Of a stretch of DNA of 64,000 bases, positions 56,347 through 64,000 are shown piece after piece. A model generated the notes under the pieces. It saw nothing but the letters and a program-made list of their open reading frames with translations. It ran no database searches and was not told where the DNA came from. Numbering within the stretch: the stretch's first letter is position 1; each line of letters opens with the position of its first letter. The DNA lies in contig NZ_MRCC01000015.1 of assembly GCF_001904655.1 (NCBI RefSeq), positions 1 to 64,000 of the forward strand. Reading direction: 5' to 3'. The stretch is from Chroogloeocystis siderophila 5.2 s.c.1. Its GTDB lineage: Bacteria; Cyanobacteriota; Cyanobacteriia; Cyanobacteriales; Chroococcidiopsidaceae. Both the position numbers and the translations under genes were made by a program.

Positions 56347-56670
56347 TTACTCAGCAAACATCTCAGCTAAAGTACTAAGAACTGCTTGTTGCGCTTCTAA
56401 ACTAACTTGCCCTAAATGTTTTACCAAGCGGGTTTTTTCAACAGTACGAATTTGATCGAGAACAATCTGTCCATCTTTGCCTTGAAATTGACAAGCCACA
56501 CGTGTTGGATAAGATTGACCTTTCGTTGTCATCGGAGCAACAATGACAGTTGCAATATGCCTATTCATCTCGTCTGGCGATATGACTAAACAAGGTCTTA
56601 TTTTCTGAATTTCGCTACCAATAGTAGGATCAAGATTGACGAGGAAAACATCAAAACGCCTAACTACCAT
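56347..56670 (-). CDS. mazF: MazF/PemK-type endoribonuclease toxin
   Basis: The 107-residue protein is a MazF/PemK toxin, an mRNA interferase. It starts VVRRFDVFLVNLDPTIGSEI, with the family KIRPCLVISPDEMNR and APMTTKGQSYPTRV, containing the catalytic Arg and Thr. The ATG at 56670 is preceded by a possible TTG start two codons earlier. It overlaps the antitoxin by 7 bp, so both are translationally coupled. Toxin second in order is typical. Confidence 0.92.
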   Translation of the reverse strand: MVVRRFDVFLVNLDPTIGSEIQKIRPCLVISPDEMNRHIATVIVAPMTTKGQSYPTRVACQFQGKDGQIVLDQIRTVEKTRLVKHLGQVSLEAQQAVLSTLAEMFAE

Positions 56671-56927
56671 TCCCAATCAGTTTGATCCCACAAAGAAGTT
56701 GTACTCACATTGTCTAACAAATTATCATCTTTGTGTTCTGCCATTGCTGTAAACGCCTTGTCCCAACCCATACGCGCTCGCGATGCCGAACGAATTATGA
56801 GATGATCGTCCTCAAGTTCAATCTCAACAAATGTTGAAATCCCAGTTTGTTCTAGCAATGTTTTGGGAATACGAATTCCTTGAGAGTTGCCAATTCTCAC
56901 TATACGAGTTTTGATGGCTGTACCCAT
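56664..56927 (-). CDS. mazE: MazE/AbrB-type antitoxin
   Basis: The 87-residue antitoxin begins with an AbrB/MazE swapped-hairpin DNA-binding domain (IKTRIVRIGNSQGIRIPKTL, VEIELEDDHLIIRSA) that represses the operon. The acidic Trp-rich tail (DQTDWEW) is the kind of segment that blocks the MazF active site. ATG at 56927 was preferred over a 33-codon upstream extension that is hydrophobic and not family-like. It is translated before and overlaps mazF by 7 bp. Confidence 0.92.
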   Translation of the reverse strand: MGTAIKTRIVRIGNSQGIRIPKTLLEQTGISTFVEIELEDDHLIIRSASRARMGWDKAFTAMAEHKDDNLLDNVSTTSLWDQTDWEW

Positions 56928-57070
56928 AGCAGTAATTACATTGTATTTACTAATATAATCTACAGTTACGAAATTGCAAAATATTGCAAAATTGATGACC
57001 TTAGTACAAGTCAAACCAACTCTCATGTATCGTTGGGTAAAGATAGTTATGTATCAATGCTCCTCAACTC

Positions 57071-58273
57071 ATGACATCAGTGACCCCCCAAGCCCAGCAC
57101 AAAAAAGCTAAAGCTCTAAAATCATCTCGTCGCCCTGCAAAAGAACTTTGTAGCGAATGCGGGTTATGCGATACATATTATATTCACTATGTCAAGGAAG
57201 CGTGTGCATTTCTTAATCAACAAATTGCGGAATTAGAAACGCGATCGCACACTCGCGCCCGTAACTTAGACAATCCTGATGAATTGTACTTCGGCGTACA
57301 TCAAAAGATGATGGCGGCGCGTAAGACTGAACCTATTGCAGGGGCGCAATGGACAGGAATTGTCAGTTCTATTGCAATTGAAATGCTCAATCGCGGTGTC
57401 GTTGAAGGTGTCGTCTGCGTGCAAAATACCAAAGAAGATCGCTTTCAACCGATGCCGATTATTGCACGGACTCCAGAAGAAATATTAGCCGCACGGGTGA
57501 ATAAACCAACACTATCGCCGAATCTTTCGATTTTAGAACAAGTAGAACAGTCAGGAATGAAGCGGTTGTTAGTTATTGGTGTGGGATGTCAAATTCAAGC
57601 TTTGCGGGCTGTAGAGAAGCAACTAGGCTTAGAAAAGCTGTATGTGTTGGGAACTCCTTGTGTCGATAATGTCACGCGTGCTGGATTACAGAAATTTTTA
57701 GAAACGACGAGTCGTTCGCCTAATACTGTCGTGCATTATGAATTTATGCAAGATTTTCGCGTACACTTCAAACATGAGGATGGTTCAGAAGAAACAGTAC
57801 CTTTTTTTGGTTTGAAAACAAATCAACTAAAAGATGTTTTTGCACCCTCGTGCATGAGTTGCTTTGACTATGTAAATTCACTCGCCGATCTCGTTGTCGG
57901 TTATATGGGTGCGCCGTTTGGTTGGCAATGGATTGTGGTACGTAATGATCGCGGACAAGAAATGCTAGATTTCGTGCAAGATCAGCTAGCAACGCAACCT
58001 GTAATGTCGAAAGGCGATCGCACTGCTGCTGTGCAACAAAGTATCCCCGCTTACGATAAAGGCGTGACACTACCAATGTGGGCTGCCAAATTTATGGGTG
58101 TTGTGATTGAAAAAATTGGTCCTAAAGGTTTAGAATACGCGAGATTTTCGATTGATTCGCACTTTACCCGCAATTATCTCTATGTCAAACGCCATTATCC
58201 TGAAAAATTAGCCGCACACGTCCCAGAATTTGCCAAGCGGATTGTCAATCAGTACAAGTTACCATCACAGTAG
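57071..58273 (+). CDS. bciB: Ferredoxin-dependent divinyl chlorophyllide 8-vinyl reductase (BciB)
   Basis: The 400-residue protein belongs to the F420-hydrogenase beta-subunit family and matches Slr1923 of Synechocystis (BciB), which reduces the 8-vinyl group of divinyl (proto)chlorophyllide to make monovinyl chlorophyll. Cysteine clusters ELCSECGLCDTYY, LVIGVGCQIQ and FAPSCMSCFDYV can ligate two [4Fe-4S] clusters; FAD binding is expected. The related plant enzyme is hydroxymethyl chlorophyll a reductase. ATG at 57071. Its 3' end overlaps the 3' end of the leftward eboF by 9 bp. Confidence 0.93.
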   Translation: MTSVTPQAQHKKAKALKSSRRPAKELCSECGLCDTYYIHYVKEACAFLNQQIAELETRSHTRARNLDNPDELYFGVHQKMMAARKTEPIAGAQWTGIVSSIAIEMLNRGVVEGVVCVQNTKEDRFQPMPIIARTPEEILAARVNKPTLSPNLSILEQVEQSGMKRLLVIGVGCQIQALRAVEKQLGLEKLYVLGTPCVDNVTRAGLQKFLETTSRSPNTVVHYEFMQDFRVHFKHEDGSEETVPFFGLKTNQLKDVFAPSCMSCFDYVNSLADLVVGYMGAPFGWQWIVVRNDRGQEMLDFVQDQLATQPVMSKGDRTAAVQQSIPAYDKGVTLPMWAAKFMGVVIEKIGPKGLEYARFSIDSHFTRNYLYVKRHYPEKLAAHVPEFAKRIVNQYKLPSQ

Positions 58274-59626
58274 ATGCGACAAAATGACATCGTAGACATC
58301 AGTTGCTTCTAAAGTCGAGCCTGGAAGCGAATCTTGCGTTATCAATAACGGTGCTTCATCCGTAGTAGTGGGAATTCGTCCGTGCGAACCTTTGACTAAT
58401 GAAGCGTCTAAGGGAATGATATCCATGAGGGTGCGAAATCCAAGTTGCTTTTGTAGCAAGATTTTTGCGACCTTTAATTGTTGCCAGCGAATCGTCGGAT
58501 CGACAAATAATTCTACAGGATCATAGCCTGGTTTGCGGTGAATATCAACGGTGCGAGCAAAATCGGGTGCTTTTTGGTCATCGAACCAGTAATAATAAGT
58601 AAACCATGCATCAGGGGTAGCAACAGCGACTAATTCACCCGAACGTGGATGATTTAAATGATACGCTGCTTTACCTTCTTCACCTAAAACGAAATCAACT
58701 CCTGGTACTTGTTCGATCAGTTGTTGTACTTCTGCTATTTTGGTGCGATCGCTTACATAAATATGCGCAATTTGGTGATCTGCAACGGCAAAAGCTGCGC
58801 TTGCGCCAGGATCTAAAAGTTCTCTTCCAAGTTCTTCCCTAACTGCTAAATAACCATGTTCGCGCAAAACTCGATTCAAGGAAACTGCACGACTAACAGG
58901 GGTAATGCCATATTCTGAAAGAACAATGACTTTAGCAGAATGCGACTCGTAGAATTGAATTAACTCTTGACATACGGTATCTATTTCTTGCAAGTCATGC
59001 GCAATTGCACTGATATCAGTTCCGACTCTTTGTAAGCAGTAATCTAAGTGTGGTAGATAAATTAACGTTAGCGTTGGCGAAGACATTTCCTCGAGTGCGA
59101 TCGCGGCTTGTGCAATCCACTGCGTCGAGCGTATGGTTGTTTTTGGTCCCCAAAATTCAAATAAGGGAAAAGTCCCTAAACGTTCTTGCAACTTAAATCT
59201 TAATTCCGCAGGTTGCGTATAAATATCAGGAATCTTTCTACCATCTGCGGGATACATCGGTCGTGGCGTTACCGAAATATCAACTGAGGAGTACATATTA
59301 TACCACCAAAAGAGATTCGCGCAGGTGAAACTAGGGTCTAAAGCGCGCGCTGCTTCCCAAATCTTTTGGGCTTGAACTAACTTATTCGACTGTCGCCAGA
59401 ATTTCACCTCACACTCATCGCGGAAGTACCAGCCATTCGCAACGATACCGTGATCTTGAGGATACTTACCAGTTAAATAACTTGCTTGTACCGAACACGT
59501 CACCGCGGGTAATACAGGATTAATAGAGGCTATTTGTCTTGATGCTGCCCATTTTGATAAGAATGGCGCGTGCTTTAATAAACTGGGTGTTAATCCGACG
59601 ACATTCAGAACTACAGTTTTGTGCAT
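58265..59626 (-). CDS. eboF: EboF, NPP-type phosphodiesterase family protein with degenerate metal site
   Basis: The 453-residue protein belongs to the nucleotide pyrophosphatase/alkaline phosphatase superfamily, and position at the end of the cluster fits EboF. The nucleophile Thr is present (LPAVTCSVQASYLTGKYP), as is the final metal His in KGSHGRIP. In contrast, the first metal ligand of canonical NPPs (isiDG) is replaced in LNVVGLTPS, the next motif is LDYCLQRVG (its GH replaced) and the SDHG motif is LSEYGITP. It may therefore bind rather than cleave. ATG at 59626 was chosen; the upstream frame to 59683 is encoded by repeat DNA. No signal peptide is visible. Confidence 0.85.
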   Translation of the reverse strand: MHKTVVLNVVGLTPSLLKHAPFLSKWAASRQIASINPVLPAVTCSVQASYLTGKYPQDHGIVANGWYFRDECEVKFWRQSNKLVQAQKIWEAARALDPSFTCANLFWWYNMYSSVDISVTPRPMYPADGRKIPDIYTQPAELRFKLQERLGTFPLFEFWGPKTTIRSTQWIAQAAIALEEMSSPTLTLIYLPHLDYCLQRVGTDISAIAHDLQEIDTVCQELIQFYESHSAKVIVLSEYGITPVSRAVSLNRVLREHGYLAVREELGRELLDPGASAAFAVADHQIAHIYVSDRTKIAEVQQLIEQVPGVDFVLGEEGKAAYHLNHPRSGELVAVATPDAWFTYYYWFDDQKAPDFARTVDIHRKPGYDPVELFVDPTIRWQQLKVAKILLQKQLGFRTLMDIIPLDASLVKGSHGRIPTTTDEAPLLITQDSLPGSTLEATDVYDVILSHLL

Positions 59627-59668
59627 AAGGTTTGACAAATTCTTCCTTATTAACGTTTGTGGCTGATT

Positions 59669-59758
59669 CGGTTGAAACCGCATCTACAAAGGCAAAACCT
59701 ATTTTGTAGTTAGTCCACGCAGGTGGACTTAGTATGTTAAGCGGTGACTTCAGTCGCC
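59669..59758. repeat. Modular interspersed palindromic repeat (copy 5), overlapping eboE 3' end
   Basis: CGGTTGAAACCG (59669-59680), AGTCCACGCAGGTGGACT (59712-59729) and GGTGACTTCAGTCGCC (59743-59758) occur in series between eboF and eboE. The last palindrome lies inside the eboE reading frame and encodes its final residues ATEVTA next to the stop codon. Confidence 0.85.
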
Positions 59759-60954
59759 AAATGTTGCAATATCCATTCGTATTCTCGCTGAATTGAGGCG
59801 AGTAAATCGAGTTTCATTGCTGGTGGTAAAATATCCCAGGTATAAGTTTCAATTTCTAGATGGTGACATTGTTGTTTCCCTAACAAATTAAGAACCGCAA
59901 CAATATCATTTTGGGTAGATTGCAGCGTTTGGTAATCGTGAATAAAAATCGGAACGTGAAAATGTGTTCGCCACTCTTGGGCTGTTGATTGTGCTAGATG
60001 AGGTAACGCTGTGCTTAAATCTGAATAGTGGTGTAATGTACCATCGTGCGATCGCGCAATAACTTGGTGTAAATAGGTCGATTCGGCAAACGAACTCAAT
60101 TTATCACCAATAGCTTGACGCTGAGTAACTTCATCAGGTAATGTCACTCGAATTGCTGCACTAATTTGAATTTTACCAATAGAAATTCCTGCGGTTTGTA
60201 GCCGTGTAAAAGCTGATTTGGGATCTTCAAATTCTACAGCAAAATGACAAGTATCGTAGCAAATACGGATGTGTTCGCGTAATAATATTTCTGCTACAGT
60301 TTGAGAAATTTCTAAAATTTCTGCCAGATATCTTCCGCCAATTGGTAATAACCAAGAGTCAAAAAAATCAATGACTTCTGTTGTATTTTCGATTAAGCCA
60401 TCAGGTTCAGGTTCTAAATCAAGATGCAGTAATTTTCCTGTTTGTTCGCGAATGCGGATCATTTCTGCCGCGATCGCGGCTACATTGCGAGTCGCAGTTT
60501 TGAACGCATCGTCTGTACTGAGTTGTGCAAACCAAGGTTTGTAAGACAAGGGAAGTGTTGAAATTCCACCATCGATACCTGCGGGTAACAACGCTGCGAG
60601 AATTTGGGTCAAATTTAATGTGTAATCGAGGCGATCGCGCGATCGCCAATCGGGTGCATACACTTTATCTTTAACAACTTGATGATGAAATCCACCGTAG
60701 GGAAAACCGTTTAAAGTAAAGACATACAAGTCATTTTGCTGTAACCAAGCTTGAAATTGTGCGAGGCGATCGTTTTCTAGTAATTCACTCGCTGCTTGGG
60801 CTGATAACCGCAAACCAATACCAAAGGGTTTATCTGGTGCTAGCCTGGCTTTAAGTTCAGGAATATATTTCTCTAAATTTGCAAATACATCTCGCCACGA
60901 TTCCCCAGGATGAACATTTGTGCAATACGTTAGGTGAATATTCGCTAGCTGCAT
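59737..60954 (-). CDS. eboE: Metabolite traffic protein EboE (TIM-barrel, sugar isomerase/epimerase-like)
   Basis: The 405-residue protein has a xylose-isomerase-like TIM-barrel pattern and belongs to the ebo cluster between eboD and eboF. Relevant segments are NIHLTYCTNVHPGESW at the start, LHLDLEPEPDG and RICYDTCHFAVEFEDP in the barrel, with acidic and His residues suited to metal or substrate binding, and FHVPIFIHDYQTLQSTQ near the end. ATG at 60954 was chosen; the longer frame to 61017 starts inside repeat DNA and adds 21 unrelated residues. The last residues and stop are also encoded by a repeat module. The enzymatic role is not known. Confidence 0.88.
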   Translation of the reverse strand: MQLANIHLTYCTNVHPGESWRDVFANLEKYIPELKARLAPDKPFGIGLRLSAQAASELLENDRLAQFQAWLQQNDLYVFTLNGFPYGGFHHQVVKDKVYAPDWRSRDRLDYTLNLTQILAALLPAGIDGGISTLPLSYKPWFAQLSTDDAFKTATRNVAAIAAEMIRIREQTGKLLHLDLEPEPDGLIENTTEVIDFFDSWLLPIGGRYLAEILEISQTVAEILLREHIRICYDTCHFAVEFEDPKSAFTRLQTAGISIGKIQISAAIRVTLPDEVTQRQAIGDKLSSFAESTYLHQVIARSHDGTLHHYSDLSTALPHLAQSTAQEWRTHFHVPIFIHDYQTLQSTQNDIVAVLNLLGKQQCHHLEIETYTWDILPPAMKLDLLASIQREYEWILQHLATEVTA

Positions 60955-60976
60955 TTTTCTTATATATTGATTAACA

Positions 60977-61064
60977 GCGGTTGAAACCGCAGCAACACAA
61001 ACCAAACCTTGTATCATTAGTCCACGCAGGCGGACTTTGTTTATGTAGAAGTGAATTTATTCGC
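60977..61064. repeat. Modular interspersed palindromic repeat (copy 6), overlapping eboD 3' end
   Basis: GCGGTTGAAACCGC (60977-60990) with AGCAACACAAACCAAACC, then AGTCCACGCAGGCGGACT (61019-61036), then GTGAATTTATTCGCC (61051-61065). The last palindrome lies in the end of eboD and contains its stop codon (TAA from GGCGAATAA on the minus strand). Confidence 0.85.
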
Positions 61065-62259
61065 CGTTGTCGTGATGTTGTTTTAAAAGCGCGATCGCAT
61101 TTTCATACACCAACAAATCGACGTGATGCACCTCAACGCCTTTACCAATTTTTTCTAGCAGCATCAGCGTTAATTCTCCACCCAAATGTTCTTGAAACTC
61201 TCTTAATCCTCGGAAAAGACAATTAGGATGTTCGAGTTGATGCAAGTGTGTGGCTAATTCTGGTACGTATAAACTAAAACCTAGTGCTTTGAGTGTATCT
61301 AAAATCTGTTGCCAATCTGATTTTGTGAGTAACCCAATTAAATAGGAGTAGGTACTATCCAACGCAATTCCGATCGCAACAGCTTCGCCGTGACGTAGGT
61401 TGTAATTCGTCAACTGTTCGAGTTTATGCGCCGCCCAATGTCCAAAATCTAAAGGGCGCGAGGAACCTTTTTCAAAAGGATCGCCACTTGTAGCAATATG
61501 TCCTAAATGTAGTTGGGCGCAGCGATAAATTAACTCTTGCATCGCCTGCATATCGCGTTTTGCGATCTTCGCTGCGTGTTTTGTGATGAAATTAAAAAAG
61601 TCTGCGTCTTTAATCAGTGCAACTTTTACCGCTTCCGCAATTCCAGAACGCCAGTCGCGATCATCAAGCGTTGCGAGAAAATCAAGATCGTTTAACACTG
61701 CGTATGGTGGGGCAAAAGTTCCTAAGAAATTCTTCTTACCAAACGCATTGATACCATTTTTGACACCGACACCCGAATCATTTTGTGCTAATACTGTTGT
61801 GGGAACGCGAATTAAGCGAATTCCTCGATGTGCGATCGCTGCTGCATATCCTGCCATATCTAATACTGCACCGCCACCAATGGCTAATATATACGAATGG
61901 CGACACAATCCAGCACAATCAATAGTTTGGTGAAGTTGTGTGACTAATTGAGGATTATTTTTTGCGGCTTCGCCACCAGGTACGATCGCTGGCTGCTGAA
62001 CAAATATCAATGCATCGCGATAAAACTCAGCATATGCGGCTAATTTTTCTAGTAGTCTGGGTTGATGTTGCAATAAACCTGCATCAATTACTGCTAACAC
62101 TTTTTTTGGGCTATTCTCCTCACAGGTAAGTACTTGCGCGAAAAGAGGATTATCTAACTCGAACAGCCCTTGTGTGAAATGAACATCATAATTAAATGTT
62201 ACAGGAACACATTGCTTGAGCGAATGCACATTTGGTGCACCTTTTATCCCAATTGTCAT
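61057..62259 (-). CDS. eboD: EboD, 3-dehydroquinate synthase-like sugar phosphate cyclase
   Basis: The 400-residue protein belongs to the sugar phosphate cyclase superfamily (AroB, valiolone synthases), EboD branch. It keeps NAD- and metal-binding features: IGGGAVLDMAGYAAA, RVPTTVLAQNDSGVGVKNGI, AEAVKVALIKD (metal Glu) and HWAAHKLEQL with LRHGEAVAIGI (His ligands). The ring-closure substrate is not established for EboD. ATG at 62259 was chosen over a TTG nine codons upstream (62286) that would overlap eboC. It starts 13 bp after eboC. The C-terminal residues run into the repeat module at 61052. Confidence 0.92.
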   Translation of the reverse strand: MTIGIKGAPNVHSLKQCVPVTFNYDVHFTQGLFELDNPLFAQVLTCEENSPKKVLAVIDAGLLQHQPRLLEKLAAYAEFYRDALIFVQQPAIVPGGEAAKNNPQLVTQLHQTIDCAGLCRHSYILAIGGGAVLDMAGYAAAIAHRGIRLIRVPTTVLAQNDSGVGVKNGINAFGKKNFLGTFAPPYAVLNDLDFLATLDDRDWRSGIAEAVKVALIKDADFFNFITKHAAKIAKRDMQAMQELIYRCAQLHLGHIATSGDPFEKGSSRPLDFGHWAAHKLEQLTNYNLRHGEAVAIGIALDSTYSYLIGLLTKSDWQQILDTLKALGFSLYVPELATHLHQLEHPNCLFRGLREFQEHLGGELTLMLLEKIGKGVEVHHVDLLVYENAIALLKQHHDNGE

Positions 62260-62272
62260 AATTATTGTTAAA

Positions 62273-63169
62273 TTACGTAACAGCAAAAATTTGAGCTAAA
62301 CTCAACGAAATTGGTAGTAAACCGAGAACCAGCAAGCCATAAGGTAAACCTGCAAAACCTGCTGCGATCGCCGCATCTAAAACGATCAGCGACAACACAC
62401 CCGCTTTAACTGCGGTACGAATATTTGCCGGAGTTGCTTCGCGCCAAGCTTGCACAAATGCAGGAATAACACGCCAAGCAAATAATACAATCAAAGGTAA
62501 AGCCACAAGTGTTTGATATTCTGGTATTAACCCTAGCGTTAAGACTCCACTTATCACTCCTGCAATCAGCACCAATGCAGCAATTCCAGTACGATTGTTT
62601 CCCCCGTGAACTTCGCCTTGACTAATTAGGGTAATTGCAGCGATGTAAGCAATTGGAATTATTGCTAAAAACCACAATTGTTCTACCATCGCCGGAACCG
62701 CACTCACACCTAGTAGCAGATTTCCACCGCGACAGATTCCCATATTAATAGGACCAAAAATATTATGGTGTTTGCTAAAGGCATCGTAGACAATCGCTGC
62801 GAAAGCAACCGTCGTAGCAATCACAAGGCTTGTAACTGAAACTTGGGTAGCGGCGACAATACCAAGAACTAAAAGAAGAGTTCCTAAAGCGATCGCATTT
62901 TGTTTAGCAATCATACCACTAGGTATCGGTCGCTCTGGGCGTTCTTGCGCGTCTAATTCGGCATCAAAGACATCATTAAAAACAACACCACCGCCGTACA
63001 AACCACTGGTTGCAACTAATAGCCAGACTAATGACATATCTACTTGTTGCCATAATCCTGAACCGGATGCCGCAAAACCAACTAAAATATCTGCCCAAGC
63101 TGTAACAATATTTGCAGGGCGCATAAGTTGCAAATAAGCCCAACTTTGGCTTTTCGCTGCTTGCAACAT
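62273..63169 (-). CDS. eboC: EboC, UbiA-like prenyltransferase
   Basis: The 298-residue integral membrane protein matches UbiA-type prenyltransferases with about eight helices. The first Asp-rich motif is NDVFDAELDAQERPERPIPS and the second region DAFSKHHNIFGPINMGICRG, which bind Mg2+ and prenyl diphosphate. It lies between eboB and eboD, so it likely attaches a prenyl group to a product of the cluster, an inference. ATG at 63169 was preferred over a TTG five codons upstream; a purine-rich GAGAGACACC precedes it. Confidence 0.92.
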   Translation of the reverse strand: MLQAAKSQSWAYLQLMRPANIVTAWADILVGFAASGSGLWQQVDMSLVWLLVATSGLYGGGVVFNDVFDAELDAQERPERPIPSGMIAKQNAIALGTLLLVLGIVAATQVSVTSLVIATTVAFAAIVYDAFSKHHNIFGPINMGICRGGNLLLGVSAVPAMVEQLWFLAIIPIAYIAAITLISQGEVHGGNNRTGIAALVLIAGVISGVLTLGLIPEYQTLVALPLIVLFAWRVIPAFVQAWREATPANIRTAVKAGVLSLIVLDAAIAAGFAGLPYGLLVLGLLPISLSLAQIFAVT

Positions 63170-63241
63170 TGGTGTCTCTCTCAATGCTAATGGTTAATTG
63201 GTAATTGGTATTACCTGATACTGAAAAATAAAATTGAACTC

Positions 63242-64000
63242 TTACTCAATCAAGATCTGATCGCGGCTAGCTTCGACGACGGGTGTTTGTCCGCGTAAAA
63301 CTGAGTTACCGTAGTACAGTTCGCGTTGGTCGATTGTCGATGTTAGCCAGTCACTTTCACTGAATTGATGACTTTGGCTGTATGCTGCTAGGGCATTTTC
63401 GTAACATACTGCCTTAACGTGTGCTTCAGGAATTCCGCGTTCTAGCATCAATTGTGCGGTTTTTGGGACAGCTAATGGATCGCTAACACCCCAATCCGCG
63501 CTACTATCAACAATAATGCGATCGCATCCGTACTGACGAACAATTTCAACCATCCGTGCATTACCCATTTTGGTGTGCGGATAAATTGTAAACGCTGCCC
63601 AAAATCCTCGTGCTAATACTTCTTCTACAGTTTCTTCGTTGTTATGGTCAATAATCACTCGTGATGGTGCTAAACCATATTCAATACAGCGATCCATACT
63701 TTGACTAGCACCAGCTTTTTTGTTGCGATGCGGCGTATGAATCAACACCAACATATCGAGTTCTTGGGCGAGTTCGAGTTGTTGGCAAAAGTATTTATCT
63801 TCTGCTGGTGTCATATCGTCATAGCCAATTTCACCGATCGCCACGACTCCCTCTTTACACGCGTACAATGGCAACAGTTCCATCACTGCTGCGGCTAAAG
63901 CTTCGTTGTTTGCTTCTTTTGGGTTTAAGCCAATCGTACAATAGTGCTGAATTCCAAATTGACTGGCGCGAAAGCGTTCCCAACCAATTAAACTACTGAA
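63242..64000 (-). CDS. eboB: EboB, TatD-like metal-dependent hydrolase (N-terminus beyond window)
   Basis: The reading frame is open at the right edge; 252 codons are visible and the N-terminus lies outside. It shows TatD/amidohydrolase-type motifs: CTIGLNPKEANNEAL, IGEIGYDDMTPAEDKYF (metal Glu), VLIHTPHRNK (His), VIIDHNNEETVEEVL (His) and RIIVDSSADWG (Asp). These TIM-barrel residues bind divalent metal. In the ebo clusters a TatD-like gene follows eboA, which would lie just outside. Start codons visible inside are not the true start because homology extends upstream. Confidence 0.9.
   Translation of the reverse strand, partial: FSSLIGWERFRASQFGIQHYCTIGLNPKEANNEALAAAVMELLPLYACKEGVVAIGEIGYDDMTPAEDKYFCQQLELAQELDMLVLIHTPHRNKKAGASQSMDRCIEYGLAPSRVIIDHNNEETVEEVLARGFWAAFTIYPHTKMGNARMVEIVRQYGCDRIIVDSSADWGVSDPLAVPKTAQLMLERGIPEAHVKAVCYENALAAYSQSHQFSESDWLTSTIDQRELYYGNSVLRGQTPVVEASRDQILIE

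Noticed and set aside
60955-61017. N-terminal extension of EboE
   Set aside because: These codons fall in an interspersed repeat and precede the family start; treated as non-coding.

Overview
The window looks like chromosomal DNA from a cyanobacterium. The octamer GCGATCGC (HIP1) recurs throughout. The gene set is cyanobacterial: rpaB, nblS, sqdB-sqdX, ycf35, ycf46, ccsA, bciB, a CCB2/CCB4-type cytochrome b6f cofactor factor, a Psb35-like protein and hmpF. Several modular intergenic palindromes recur, as in large-genome unicellular or pseudofilamentous lineages such as the Chroococcidiopsis/Gloeocapsa group; the exact genus cannot be read from this sequence. I see no rRNA, tRNA or CRISPR array.

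Layout. 1-382: an apparent insertion-sequence right end abutting a frameshifted histidine-kinase remnant. 379-11491: rsmH, then a type IV pilus chemotaxis-like operon read leftward (CheY, CheW, TPR-MCP, a separate HPt protein, CheA-REC hybrid), with hmpF divergent on the other side of a 587-bp AT-rich spacer. 11580-15560: tilS, ccsA and a DUF3352 protein. 15772-20126: a Pho box and the high-affinity phosphate transporter pstSCAB, ending in a terminator. 20155-26520: bioY-lspA, a Pro/Thr-rich secreted protein, an FHA-containing class A penicillin-binding protein, and a DUF3038/DUF4335 pair. 26954-32028: apt, a lone Dpp/Opp-type permease, small proteins, and a leftward RHH-ycf46-ycf35 set. 32428-34796: sulfolipid synthesis (sqdB, sqdX). 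35350-38989: radA divergent from rpaB, which leads a CCB-DUF456 operon. 39152-43108: secreted proteins, including a subtilase, and an alpha/beta hydrolase. 43129-46417: purD-nblS, with NblS being the known partner kinase of RpaB. 46576-53061: photolyase, two Nudix proteins, folK and a second class A PBP. 53212-58273: a Psb35-like protein, a TerB-like protein, rsmB, a fatty acid desaturase, mazEF and bciB.

58265-64000 (continuing past the right edge) holds five genes in the order eboB-eboC-eboD-eboE-eboF on the minus strand. This is the ebo metabolite-traffic cluster, a TatD-like hydrolase, UbiA-type prenyltransferase, dehydroquinate-synthase-like sugar phosphate cyclase, TIM-barrel protein and NPP-type phosphodiesterase. 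The end product is still unknown. In other cyanobacteria the cluster is linked to export of the scytonemin precursor. It is the most intriguing system in the window. EboF has lost several expected metal ligands, and interspersed repeat modules supply the stop codons of EboD and EboE.

Several genes form functional sets: NblS-RpaB (light and stress signalling to photosynthesis genes), bciB plus ccsA, the CCB factor and the Psb35-like protein (pigment, cytochrome and photosystem biogenesis), sqdB-sqdX with the desaturase (thylakoid lipids), and the CheA-type operon with HmpF (pilus-driven motility). Start sites were moved inward from the longest reading frame wherever the upstream part was a rare start codon, repeat DNA or non-family sequence; each case is stated.
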